This document shows, in pieces, positions 24,328 to 32,096 of a stretch of 45,277 nucleotides of DNA (positions are counted from its first letter, which is position 1; each line of letters opens with the position of its first letter). Source of the DNA: Opitutaceae bacterium. GTDB lineage: Bacteria; Verrucomicrobiota; Verrucomicrobiia; Opitutales; Opitutaceae. The DNA lies in contig PLXR01000160.1 of assembly GCA_003151495.1 (NCBI GenBank), forward strand, positions 1 to 45,277, in the 5' to 3' direction. The notes beneath the pieces were generated by a model that saw only the letters and a list, made by a program, of their open reading frames with translations, was not told the origin of the DNA and made no database searches. The position numbers and the translations under genes were made by a program.

Positions 24328-25466
24328 GCGCGCCTCCTCCGTGCGAAGCCGACCAGGTGGATCATGAACTGGATCACCAGGCCGAGGGTGATGGCGCCGC
24401 AGGCGATGTACGGGGCCAGCCAGCTCGGGTTGCGCACGACCTCCAGGATCGTCGCATTGTTGTCGAAGCTCTGCTGGTAGTACGTGAGGCCCGCGTACCG
24501 GAGCGGGTTGTTCATGTAGATCAGGACCTCGCGGCCCGGCTCGCCCCCCGGCGGGTTGATCCGGACCCTGCTCGAGAAGTTCTTGGGGATGTCAGTTCCC
24601 GGGTAGACGTCGTGGCTGAACTTCTCAAGGGTGAGGGAGTAGGGCTGGTAGATCCGCGTCGGCCTCATGACGAGCTTCCACGTCCTGCCCGCGAAGTCGA
24701 ACTTCTGGGGATTGCCGAGGAGCGGCGAGACGAGCCACGTGCCGAGCGTGCCGTCGGGTCCGGCGAGCTCCACGAAGGCGGACGGCATGTTCCGCTCGTC
24801 CTCTTTGTAGGTCGGATCGAGGGGTGTCACCGCGACCATCGTGCCCATCCCGACCGTCGCCAGGGAGGGCGCCGCGCCCGGCGCCTGCGACCGCATCTGG
24901 ATCGCCGAGTTGGCATTGTACTCCTTGGGCACCACCCGGAACGGGAGCTTCGGGCTCTGGACCACCGTGCCGTGCGCGAGGAGCGAGTCGGGGATCGCCA
25001 CCACGTCGTCGAATTTCGGGTCGGTCGCGTCGATGACGGCGAGCTCGAAGAGCCGGCCGCTCTCCGCGTAGTTCTTGGTCTCCCCCTCGTCGAGGCGCAT
25101 CTGGTAGTCCTTCTGGACCAGGCCCGAGACCAGCTCCCCCAGGAGGAGGAGGATGAGCCCCGCGTGGGCGATCCATATCCCGGTCTTCCTCCAGCCCATC
25201 TTGAACCGGTAGATGTGCCCGGCGAGCAGGTTGGCGAGGAGGAGGCCGCCTATCGCGTACCCGCCCGGGAACACGGGCACCTGCAGGCCCCCCACGCTCG
25301 CGGACACGACGAACGCATGGAAGAACCTGTGCTGGACCCCCCAGACCCCGAGGTCCACCTGCGCGAGCGTCGCCCAGAAGATGAGGACGATGGACAGGGC
25401 CAGGAGGAACACCGTCAGCCGGAGCGAGACGAGGAATGCGCGGGCCTGCCTGAAAATTTCGTTCAT
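24324..25466 (-). CDS. resB: Cytochrome c biogenesis protein ResB (Ccs1)
   Basis: The 380-residue protein has three membrane segments near its N-terminus (about 14-36, 65-85 and 95-112), a large extracytoplasmic domain, and a final membrane segment at about 350-372, the ResB layout. Recognisable pieces are VSLRLTVFLLALSIVLIF, HIYRFKMGWRKTGIWIAHAG with a conserved His, GETKNYAES, and NNPLRYAGLTYYQQSFD, the hallmark near the end of the soluble domain. It partners CcsA in haem delivery. It starts 7 bases after a lipoprotein gene and overlaps ccsA by 4 bases, forming a three-gene operon. Confidence 0.93.
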   Translation of the reverse strand: MNEIFRQARAFLVSLRLTVFLLALSIVLIFWATLAQVDLGVWGVQHRFFHAFVVSASVGGLQVPVFPGGYAIGGLLLANLLAGHIYRFKMGWRKTGIWIAHAGLILLLLGELVSGLVQKDYQMRLDEGETKNYAESGRLFELAVIDATDPKFDDVVAIPDSLLAHGTVVQSPKLPFRVVPKEYNANSAIQMRSQAPGAAPSLATVGMGTMVAVTPLDPTYKEDERNMPSAFVELAGPDGTLGTWLVSPLLGNPQKFDFAGRTWKLVMRPTRIYQPYSLTLEKFSHDVYPGTDIPKNFSSRVRINPPGGEPGREVLIYMNNPLRYAGLTYYQQSFDNNATILEVVRNPSWLAPYIACGAITLGLVIQFMIHLVGFARRRRA

Positions 25467-25473
25467 CGGCGTG

Positions 25474-26088
25474 TCAGGGGGCGCGGACTGTGTCCAGGAA
25501 ACCGAGGAACGCGGCCTTCGATGCCCGGACCGACGTGCCCGGCCCGGATAGCTTGAAGAACCACGTCGAACCCCCGAAGGGGATGATCGCGCCGAGGATG
25601 GCCTTGTTCGCCGGGTCTCCCGCCGATGCCAGCTCGACCAGGGTCACCTTGAGCCCGTTCCTCTCAAACCGGGTCACGGCGGAGTCGAGTTCCCCTTCCC
25701 CGAGGGGCGCCAGGGCGATCTGGCCCCTCCAGCGGTTGACGTTGGCCAGTTCCCCGCCGACGTCCCCGGGGAATGCGGTGATGGAAAGGTCGGACTCGCC
25801 GCCCACGCCCGGCACGGAATAGCTCCCCTTGCGCATCGCTGAGGCCGCCTTCTGGCTCCATTGCGCAGGCGCCTGCCAGGCAAGGGCTTCCCCTGAGGCG
25901 GTCGGGACGGCCGTGTCCGCCATGGGCGCCCCGGGGGTCTGGGCCTGGGCGCCCGCATCGGCGGCCGCAGCCGGCATCTCGGGGTCCTTCTCCTTCGGCA
26001 CGCGGTAGGTGGCGACCTGGTCGTCCCCGCACCCGCTCAGCAGCAGCGTGGATGCCGCGAGGGCGAGGAGGGAGGCGCGCGATGACAT
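25474..26088 (-). CDS. Lipoprotein upstream of resB-ccsA
   Basis: The 204-residue protein opens with a lipoprotein signal peptide ending in LLLSGC (Cys20). A disordered Ala/Pro-rich linker (about 35-65) leads into a globular part with LAWQAPAQWSQKAASAMRKGSYSVPG, SDLSITAFPGDVGGELANVNRWRGQI and WFFKLSGP. This pattern (a W-rich strand, then a G-G-E-x-x-N-x-N-R-W motif) is known from uncharacterised verrucomicrobial lipoproteins encoded beside cytochrome c assembly genes. No enzymatic motif is seen. It is the first gene of the operon with resB (7-base gap), so it may assist assembly or quality control of haem proteins. That is inference from position. Confidence 0.8.
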   Translation of the reverse strand: MSSRASLLALAASTLLLSGCGDDQVATYRVPKEKDPEMPAAAADAGAQAQTPGAPMADTAVPTASGEALAWQAPAQWSQKAASAMRKGSYSVPGVGGESDLSITAFPGDVGGELANVNRWRGQIALAPLGEGELDSAVTRFERNGLKVTLVELASAGDPANKAILGAIIPFGGSTWFFKLSGPGTSVRASKAAFLGFLDTVRAP

Positions 26089-26305
26089 GAAGGGTTGATC
26101 CTCCGCCCAGACCGGGAATTATTCAACCCTGTTCCGCTGCGGGGGCCCTCCCGGTCGGCCCGATTCGGGCCCCTTGGGCCCGCCGGAACCCGTTGAGATC
26201 CACCGGGTCACGCCTCCTGCCCGGGACCCGGGGGCGCGGCCCCGGGGCGACCAGAGATTCAAGTGGGGGGGCGGTTGTGCCGATGCGCGGGGTGATGGAG
26301 GTCCC
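26089..26305. other. Intergenic region with a GC-rich palindrome
   Basis: The 217 bases between the lipoprotein gene and the small gene have no supported coding sequence. GGCCCGA (26157-26163) and TCGGGCC (26165-26171) form a near-perfect palindrome, and a second GGGCC-CCTT-GGGCC arrangement follows (26167-26180). Neither has a T-run. The divergent layout means promoters for both flanking genes should lie here. I see no consensus boxes. Confidence 0.3.
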
Positions 26306-26530
26306 ATGTCGCATGTTCACTACATTAACGGATACGCCTATGACGCCGCCCAGATCGAGGAATACCTGGAGCGCGTGAGCGCTGCCCGTGTCGCCAAGCG
26401 GAAGCGCGAGGCGGCCAAGGGCCGGCAGGCCAGGGCGCCCGACCTGGAGACCGAGGCAGGGCGCGAGCGGGTCGAGCGCCCGGAATCCGGGGCCGAGGAA
26501 GACCCGTATCCGGGTACACGTTACGCCTAG
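26306..26530 (+). CDS. Small charged hypothetical protein
   Basis: ATG 26306 has a good ribosome site (GGAGG, 4 bases before the codon) and opens a 74-residue product beginning MSHVHYINGYAYDAAQIEEYLERVS by its pattern. It has an N-terminal Tyr/His segment, a helix, and then a strongly basic stretch (RVAKRKREAAKGRQAR) and an acidic C-terminal part ending EEDPYPGTRYA. I recognise no family. The longer reading from 26174 has no sensible protein before this Met. It is convergent with xseA, 21 bases away. The good ribosome site and amphipathic helix argue for a real gene, but without homology this is moderate. Confidence 0.55.
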   Translation: MSHVHYINGYAYDAAQIEEYLERVSAARVAKRKREAAKGRQARAPDLETEAGRERVERPESGAEEDPYPGTRYA

Positions 26531-26551
26531 GCCGCGGCCCGGGACCCGCCG

Positions 26552-27841
26552 CTACTCCGCGCGGAGCGGCGTCCTGCCGTCGGCGAACTCCGCCTCGAGC
26601 CCCTGCCCCGGCCGGATCCCGGCCCGGCGGATCACCGGCGTGCCCTTTTCGTCCCGCACGATCGCAAACCCCCTGTTCAGGACCGAGGCCGGGCTGGCTC
26701 CCTGGAGCCTCTTGTAGAGAGAAAGGAGCCTGTGCGACTCGATCTGCACGCGCCCCTCCGGGGAGGCCCGCCCGAGCCTTGAGGCCGCCTCGGAGAGGCC
26801 GTGCCGGCGGAGCTGGACGGACGCGCGCAGGGCCGAGCCGAGGCGGTTCGAGATGTCATCCAGTCTGAGGAAGCCGCGCTCGACGAGGGCCGTCGGCGAG
26901 AGGAGCCGGAGGCGGGAGCGGCTGTGCGCCACGCGTTCCCTCGCCCTGCTCGCGGCCTCGGAGGCCGCGGAGGACAGGGCGGCGGCGGCCGCCGCGGTCC
27001 TCTCGGCAAAGCTCACGAACCCGCTCGTTATGAGCTCCGCCGCAGCGCTCGGCGTCTCGGCCCTCCGGTCCGCGGCGAAGTCGCAAAGCGTGAAGTCGAT
27101 CTCGTGCCCCACCGCGGAGATCGTGGGAACCCCGCAGGCGGCCACGGCGCGGACCAGCGCCTCCTCATTGAAGGCCCAGAGGTCCTCGATGCTCCCGCCC
27201 CCGCGCCCGATGACGATCAGGTCGAAGATCCCGAGCGACTCGGCAAGCCGGAGCATCTCGACCATCTCGACCGCGGCGCCCTCGCCCTGGACCTTCGAGG
27301 GAAGCACGACCACCCTTCCCTTCCAGCCGCGCCGGATGAGTATCCGCATGAAGTCCTGCACGGCCGCACCGGTGGGGGACGTCACGAATCCCACGGTGAG
27401 GGGCATCTGGGGGAGGGCCTTCTTCCGGCCCGCGTCGAAGAGGCCCTCCTCCGAGAGGCGGCGCTTCAGGGCCTCGTACTCCCGCTGGAGGGCCCCCACC
27501 CCGTCGTCAACCAGGGTCCGCACCACAAGCTGGTACTGTCCCCTCGGCTCGTAGACGCCGACGCTGCCGAACGCCACGACCTGGAGGCCGTCCCTGATCT
27601 TCACGGTCTGGCGGGCGGCCGCCGTGCGGAACATGACCGCCGAGAGCTGGGCCCCCGCGTCCTTGAGCGAGAAATAGGCGTGCCCGCTGGGCTGGATCCG
27701 GAGGTTCGAGACCTCGCCCCTCACCCAGCAGGCCTCGATCCCCCCCTCGAGCACGGCCTTCACCCTCCGGGTGAACTCCGTGACGGTCAGGGGCCGGACC
27801 GCCTGGCCGGCGCCGCCCAGCTCATCTTGGCCGGTTGACAT
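26552..27841 (-). CDS. xseA: Exodeoxyribonuclease VII large subunit
   Basis: The 429-residue protein is of normal length. It has an N-terminal OB fold (WVRGEVSNLRIQPSGHAYFSLKD region, about 38-62), the catalytic domain with VGFVTSPTGAAVQD, VVIGRGGGSIEDLWAFNEE-type motif (here beginning IVIGRGG) and VGHEIDFTLCDFAADRRAETPSAAAE, and a long coiled-coil followed by VLNRGFAIV. With XseB it degrades single-stranded DNA from both ends to acid-soluble oligonucleotides. No xseB is in the window. The start at 27841 overlaps the upstream VTT-protein gene by 20 bases in another frame, so the two are transcribed together. Confidence 0.96.
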   Translation of the reverse strand: MSTGQDELGGAGQAVRPLTVTEFTRRVKAVLEGGIEACWVRGEVSNLRIQPSGHAYFSLKDAGAQLSAVMFRTAAARQTVKIRDGLQVVAFGSVGVYEPRGQYQLVVRTLVDDGVGALQREYEALKRRLSEEGLFDAGRKKALPQMPLTVGFVTSPTGAAVQDFMRILIRRGWKGRVVVLPSKVQGEGAAVEMVEMLRLAESLGIFDLIVIGRGGGSIEDLWAFNEEALVRAVAACGVPTISAVGHEIDFTLCDFAADRRAETPSAAAELITSGFVSFAERTAAAAAALSSAASEAASRARERVAHSRSRLRLLSPTALVERGFLRLDDISNRLGSALRASVQLRRHGLSEAASRLGRASPEGRVQIESHRLLSLYKRLQGASPASVLNRGFAIVRDEKGTPVIRRAGIRPGQGLEAEFADGRTPLRAE

Positions 27842-28496
27842 AGCGCTTGCGGATCAGATGCACGATAACGGTCGCCGCGACGATCACCCCGACTCCCTTG
27901 AAGACCAGCTTGAAGTTCCCGCTGAAGATGCCCGTCCCAAGGACGATGGCCCCGACGGCCCAGGGCAGGATGCATATGAACGAGACCGCCATGTAGGTCC
28001 GGAAAGGGACCCCGGAGAGCCCGAGCATGTAGGATTGCATGGCGAACGGGGGACCCGGGGTCAGGCGGATGGCAAGCGCCACCGAGAGTGCGTTCTCGCG
28101 GGTGACGGTCGGGATGCTGTAGCCGTACCTCCGGATGATCCGGGAGAGGATCGGCTTCACGGCGTTGTGCGCGAGCCAGTATGTGAACGCCAGATTGACC
28201 GAGATCGCGGCGAGCGCCGCGACGATCACCCCCGCCATGGTCATCTGCGGGGCGAAGAGCTCGCCCGCCGTGATCGTGAAGACCGAGAGGGGGGCGCCGA
28301 ACGCGGGCAGGAGCGCGGTCGCCGTAAAGAAAGTCCAAGGGCCCATGCCCCGGATGAAAGCCAGGCCCTTTTCCCCGAGGGAGCGGTAGTCGAGGCCCCT
28401 CAATGCGAAATAGGCGACTGCCGCGGCAAGGACCGCAAAGATCCCCAGCTTGACCAGGGGGATCTTTCTCGCTGCCGGGGGCGCCTCGGACTGCAT
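27822..28496 (-). CDS. VTT-domain (DedA/TVP38-like) membrane protein
   Basis: The 224-residue protein starts at ATG 28496 (MQSEAPPAARKIPLVK). The ORF extension upstream is less likely. It has an N-terminal membrane helix and the VTT (SNARE-associated) domain: LLPAFGAPLSVFTITAGELFAP, then a re-entrant motif RLTPGPPFAMQSYMLGLSG, and late hydrophobic segments. Members are implicated in lipid or polyprenyl-phosphate carrier transport across the membrane, and bacterial relatives recycle undecaprenyl phosphate. The nearby glycosylation island makes that attractive, but the gene is cotranscribed with xseA, not with that island, so this stays speculative. Confidence 0.87.
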   Translation of the reverse strand: MQSEAPPAARKIPLVKLGIFAVLAAAVAYFALRGLDYRSLGEKGLAFIRGMGPWTFFTATALLPAFGAPLSVFTITAGELFAPQMTMAGVIVAALAAISVNLAFTYWLAHNAVKPILSRIIRRYGYSIPTVTRENALSVALAIRLTPGPPFAMQSYMLGLSGVPFRTYMAVSFICILPWAVGAIVLGTGIFSGNFKLVFKGVGVIVAATVIVHLIRKRYVNRPR

Positions 28497-28600
28497 GGCG
28501 CAAGCCTGCCCGGCCCCCCGACGAACCGTCAAGAACTCGCAGATGGCCGGGATCTTATATCGGCTCGCCTGCCCGGGGACGCCGCGTTGTCATTGGGCCG

Positions 28601-30172
28601 GTGTCAACCCCTGTGCCGAACGAGGATTCGCCCCGCGTGCCCGGCCGACTCGGCCAGGGAGTCGTGATCGGCCTGCCCGCGGTCCTGGCCCTGGCCTACT
28701 GCCTCGGCCACCTCAACTGGTACCTCGGCACACCGCTCGGGCGCGTCCCCGTCCTTGACGAGCGGGAGAACCTGGACCTCGCGGAGGCCATCTTCGGCGG
28801 GAGCCTCCCGGCGGCGCCGTTCTACCGGGCGATGGGCTACCCGTCGGCCCTCTCCCTCCTGCGCCTCCTCGGCGTTTCGCAAGGCGGCCTGTTCCCGGCC
28901 GCGCTCGCCCTTGGGGCGCTTCTCCACGGGATTGGCGCCGCGCTGGCCGCCTCCATCGCCCTCCGGTGGTTCGGGGCCCGCGCGGCCCTCCTCGCGGGCC
29001 TCCTCTTCGCCCTCGACCCCGTCCTTGTCCACTACGCCACCCAGGCCCTCGACTCGGCGTTCTCGCTCACCCTCTTCCTCGCGGGCCTGCTCTGCCTCGT
29101 CCAGGCGGTCGCGGCGCCGGAACGCACGCTGCAGTGGGCCGGAGCCGGGCTCCTCTGGGCCGGTGCAGCGCTCGCGCGCCCCAACTACCTCCTCGCCTGG
29201 ATCCTCGTCCCCGTGCTCGCGGCGGTCCAGGCGGCGGGCTGGCGCAAGAGGGCCAGGATCCTCTCCGCGTCGCTCGCGGGCGTCGTCCTTTTCGGGGGCG
29301 CCGCGGCATGGCAGAAGCGGGTCAGCGGGGTCGCCGGATTCCTGCCGTGGCAGGGCCCCTACAACCTCTGGGCGGCGAACCGCCCCGGGGCGAACGGGCG
29401 GTACTACACCCAGCACGTGAGCCTTCCCGACGCGCTCGCCCGGGCGAATCCCGCAAGGGCCGAGTCCATGATCCTCTACGCGCAGGAGACCGGCGGGGGG
29501 CCCGGCGACATCCCGAGCATGAACGCGCACTGGCGGAGGCGGTTCCTGGAGGAGGTCGGGGCGCACCCCCTGCGGTGGGGAAGGCTGATGGCGCGAAAGG
29601 CCTATGCGCTCCTCAACGACTGGGAGCAGTACAACAACAAGACCTACGCCTTCCACAAGGCGCTCTCGCCTTGGCTTTCCTGGAACCCCATCGGCTGGGG
29701 CGTCATCCTCATGCTGGCCGTCGCCGGGGCGGCGAGTCTCGCCTCGGGATCCCCCCGGTCGGCGGCGCTGTGCGCGGCAGTCGGGCTCGCGTGCGCCGCA
29801 TCGGCCGTGCTCTTCTTCGTCAGCGCCCGGTTCCGCCTGCCGATGGCGGCGCTCTGCATCATCCTCGCCGGGGGGGCGCTTGCCCGCCCGGATTTCTGGA
29901 GGGGGTGGCCGGCGCGACGGCGCGCAGCCCTCGCCCTCTGCGTCCTGGCCGCCGGCCTGGTCGCGTTTTCGCGGATCGGGGGCGTGGACGACCGCTCGAC
30001 GTTCGTCCAGGACCACGCGCTCATGGCGAGGGCCGCGTTCACGGTGGGCGACGACAGGGCTGCGCTGAGCGAGGCCGAGGCGGCCCTCGCGATGCAGCCG
30101 TGGCATCCGGACGCGACCGCCATCGCGCGCGCGGCCCGCGCAGAGCTCGCGGGGAGGCCCCCCCAGCCATGA
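28601..30172 (+). CDS. Polytopic GT-C-type glycosyltransferase-like membrane protein (copy A)
   Basis: The 523-residue protein starts at GTG 28601. It has about ten membrane segments. The first outward loop carries VLDERENLDLAEAIFGG, the acidic position where GT-C (GT39/PMT_2-like) enzymes keep their catalytic Asp/Glu. Segments FALDPVLVHYATQALDSAFSLTLFLAGLL match the conserved second and third helices of that family, including a D-P-x-L motif. A short TPR-like helix pair ends the protein. It likely transfers a sugar from a polyprenyl-phosphate donor on the outer face of the inner membrane. The acceptor is unknown. Its stop overlaps the next start (ATGA at 30169). Confidence 0.75.
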   Translation: MSTPVPNEDSPRVPGRLGQGVVIGLPAVLALAYCLGHLNWYLGTPLGRVPVLDERENLDLAEAIFGGSLPAAPFYRAMGYPSALSLLRLLGVSQGGLFPAALALGALLHGIGAALAASIALRWFGARAALLAGLLFALDPVLVHYATQALDSAFSLTLFLAGLLCLVQAVAAPERTLQWAGAGLLWAGAALARPNYLLAWILVPVLAAVQAAGWRKRARILSASLAGVVLFGGAAAWQKRVSGVAGFLPWQGPYNLWAANRPGANGRYYTQHVSLPDALARANPARAESMILYAQETGGGPGDIPSMNAHWRRRFLEEVGAHPLRWGRLMARKAYALLNDWEQYNNKTYAFHKALSPWLSWNPIGWGVILMLAVAGAASLASGSPRSAALCAAVGLACAASAVLFFVSARFRLPMAALCIILAGGALARPDFWRGWPARRRAALALCVLAAGLVAFSRIGGVDDRSTFVQDHALMARAAFTVGDDRAALSEAEAALAMQPWHPDATAIARAARAELAGRPPQP

Positions 30173-32094
30173 GCGGGGCGCCGAGCAGGCGTTCGGGCGG
30201 GCTGGCGCTCTGGGCCTCATTCGCCCTATGCGCCGCCGCGATCTTCCGGATCGCCAACAACGTCGCCCCCTGGGACAACGGCCCGTCGAATGTGTGGCAC
30301 CACTACGAGTACCTCGCCGAGGGGTTTCTGCGCGGCCATACGTACCTCTCCGTGGAGCCGGCCCCCGAGCTCCTGAGGCTCAGGGATCCCTACGATCCCC
30401 AGGCGAACCTCAAGCTCCGGCTCTGGGACGCAAGCCTCTACCAGGGCAGGTACTACCTCTACTACGGCCCGGGGCCCGCCGTCGCGCTCATGATGCCGTG
30501 GCGGATCGTGACCGGCCACGTGCTCCCGCAGCGGACCGCGGTCGCCCTGTTCGCGTGCGCCGGGGTGGCGGCGCTCGCGCTCCTCATGCGCGACATCCGA
30601 AGGCGCCATTTCCCGGGCCTCTCCAACGGCGCTCTGGCCGCGATCGTGCTGGTCGCCTTCCATGCCTCGTGGCTGCCGGTCGTGCTCCGCAGGCCCGGGG
30701 TATGGGAGCTTCCCATCATTTCCGCAGCCGCCTGCCTGTGGTGGGCGCTCTACCTCCTGTGGCGGTACCACCAGGCCGGGGGGCGCACCGCGTGGGCCCT
30801 CGCGGCAGGGGCGGCGCTGGCCCTCATGATCGCCTGCCGGGTGACAAACCTGATCGAGGCCGGCCTGGTCCTCGTGCTCCTGGCGCCCCTCGGGAGGCCC
30901 CCGGCCGGGGCAAGGCGCAGCTGGACGCCGTTCCTCGGCGCCGCAGCCATCGTCGTCGCAGGCGGGCTCGCGCTCCTCGCCTACAACCACGCCCGGTTCG
31001 GCAGCTGGCTCGAGTTCGGGCAGAGCTACATGCTCGCCGGGCGCGAGATCCGCGGGATGTCGCGCCTCAATCCCTCGTTCATCCCCTTCAACGCGTGGAC
31101 GTACCTGTGGTCGCTGCCGGACTTCGGTCCCTATTTCCCGTTCGTCCACGCCACGTGGCCGGAGAGTTTCCCGGAGGGGTACGTGGGATACGAGGCGATG
31201 TACGGCGCGCGCTTCGCCATGCCCGTCCACCTCCTCGGGTTCTTCGCGGTGGTGTGGTGCTTCCGGGTGAGGTCGGATCCCGCCACAAGGGGGATCGGCA
31301 CGGTCGTGGCGGCCGCTGCCGGGTCGTCGCTGTTCGCCGCCGCCATCCTCTTCTGCTGGCAAGGTGCGTGCTCGCGCTACATCGCCGAGCTGTTCGCCGG
31401 GTGGACCGTCGTGACGTCGGTCGGCCTGATGATCGTGTTCGGCTCGGACGTGATCCTCCGCTCCAGGCGCACCACCCGGGCGATCGCCGCGGCCCTCGCC
31501 TGCTGGACCATCGCGTGCGTGTGGCTCGCCTCCGCGGAGTTCCGGGGGTTCATGAAGCAGACCAATCCCAGGACGTACACGTTCCTGGCGCACACGCTCG
31601 ACTACCCGAGCCAGTGGGCGATCCGGGCCCGGGGAATATCCTTCGGTCCCCTGGACATCGACGTGCGCATCCCAGGCGCCGGCCCCCGGGGGGAGACGGT
31701 GCTCATGGCGACCGGCTTCCCGGACAAGGCCAACCAGCTCATCCTCGACCGGGTGGACGGGGACCATGTGCGCCTCATCCTCAACGGCAACGAGGACTCG
31801 GTCATCGAGACGCCCCGGATCACGGTCCCCACGGACCGGATGCACATCCGGCTCTCGGCTCCCTGGCTCTACCCGCCGCCGGAGCATCCCTACTGGGACC
31901 ATTTCCAGGACCCTGCGCGGGTCATCGAGCTCCAGACCGGCTTCTCCCTGGGACTTGAGCGGATCGTCTACCAGACCCATTCGATGCACTATTTCGACGC
32001 CTCGGACTACGAGCCGCAGGTGCGCGAGCCCTCGCCGGCAAGCCCCGATTCGCCCTGCGTCGAGGCCGTGAGGCGGGTCGCGCCCGACCCCTAG
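30169..32094 (+). CDS. GT-C-like membrane protein with C-terminal beta-rich domain (copy B)
   Basis: The 641-residue protein has a first outward loop (VAPWDNGPSNVWHHYEYLAEGF), a Y-rich segment (GRYYLYYGPGPAVALM), about nine membrane helices, and NHARFGSWLEFGQSYMLAG and GACSRYIAEL in outer loops. These same landmarks recur in the protein at 33841-35757, so the two are paralogues. Unlike that copy, it has no TPRs and ends in a roughly 140-residue soluble region (for example LILDRVDGDHVRLILNGNED) that looks beta-sandwich-like. I infer glycosyltransferase or oligosaccharide-transfer activity from topology, not from a proven motif. It is translationally coupled to the preceding gene and ends 2 bases from the convergent MuiA-family gene. 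Confidence 0.72.
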   Translation: MSGAPSRRSGGLALWASFALCAAAIFRIANNVAPWDNGPSNVWHHYEYLAEGFLRGHTYLSVEPAPELLRLRDPYDPQANLKLRLWDASLYQGRYYLYYGPGPAVALMMPWRIVTGHVLPQRTAVALFACAGVAALALLMRDIRRRHFPGLSNGALAAIVLVAFHASWLPVVLRRPGVWELPIISAAACLWWALYLLWRYHQAGGRTAWALAAGAALALMIACRVTNLIEAGLVLVLLAPLGRPPAGARRSWTPFLGAAAIVVAGGLALLAYNHARFGSWLEFGQSYMLAGREIRGMSRLNPSFIPFNAWTYLWSLPDFGPYFPFVHATWPESFPEGYVGYEAMYGARFAMPVHLLGFFAVVWCFRVRSDPATRGIGTVVAAAAGSSLFAAAILFCWQGACSRYIAELFAGWTVVTSVGLMIVFGSDVILRSRRTTRAIAAALACWTIACVWLASAEFRGFMKQTNPRTYTFLAHTLDYPSQWAIRARGISFGPLDIDVRIPGAGPRGETVLMATGFPDKANQLILDRVDGDHVRLILNGNEDSVIETPRITVPTDRMHIRLSAPWLYPPPEHPYWDHFQDPARVIELQTGFSLGLERIVYQTHSMHYFDASDYEPQVREPSPASPDSPCVEAVRRVAPDP

Positions 32095-32096
32095 AA

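Noticed and set aside
26123..26320. Minus-strand small frame in the gap before the small plus-strand gene
   Set aside because: Pro/Gly/Arg-rich without ribosome site or domain. The plus-strand frame has a good GGAGG.
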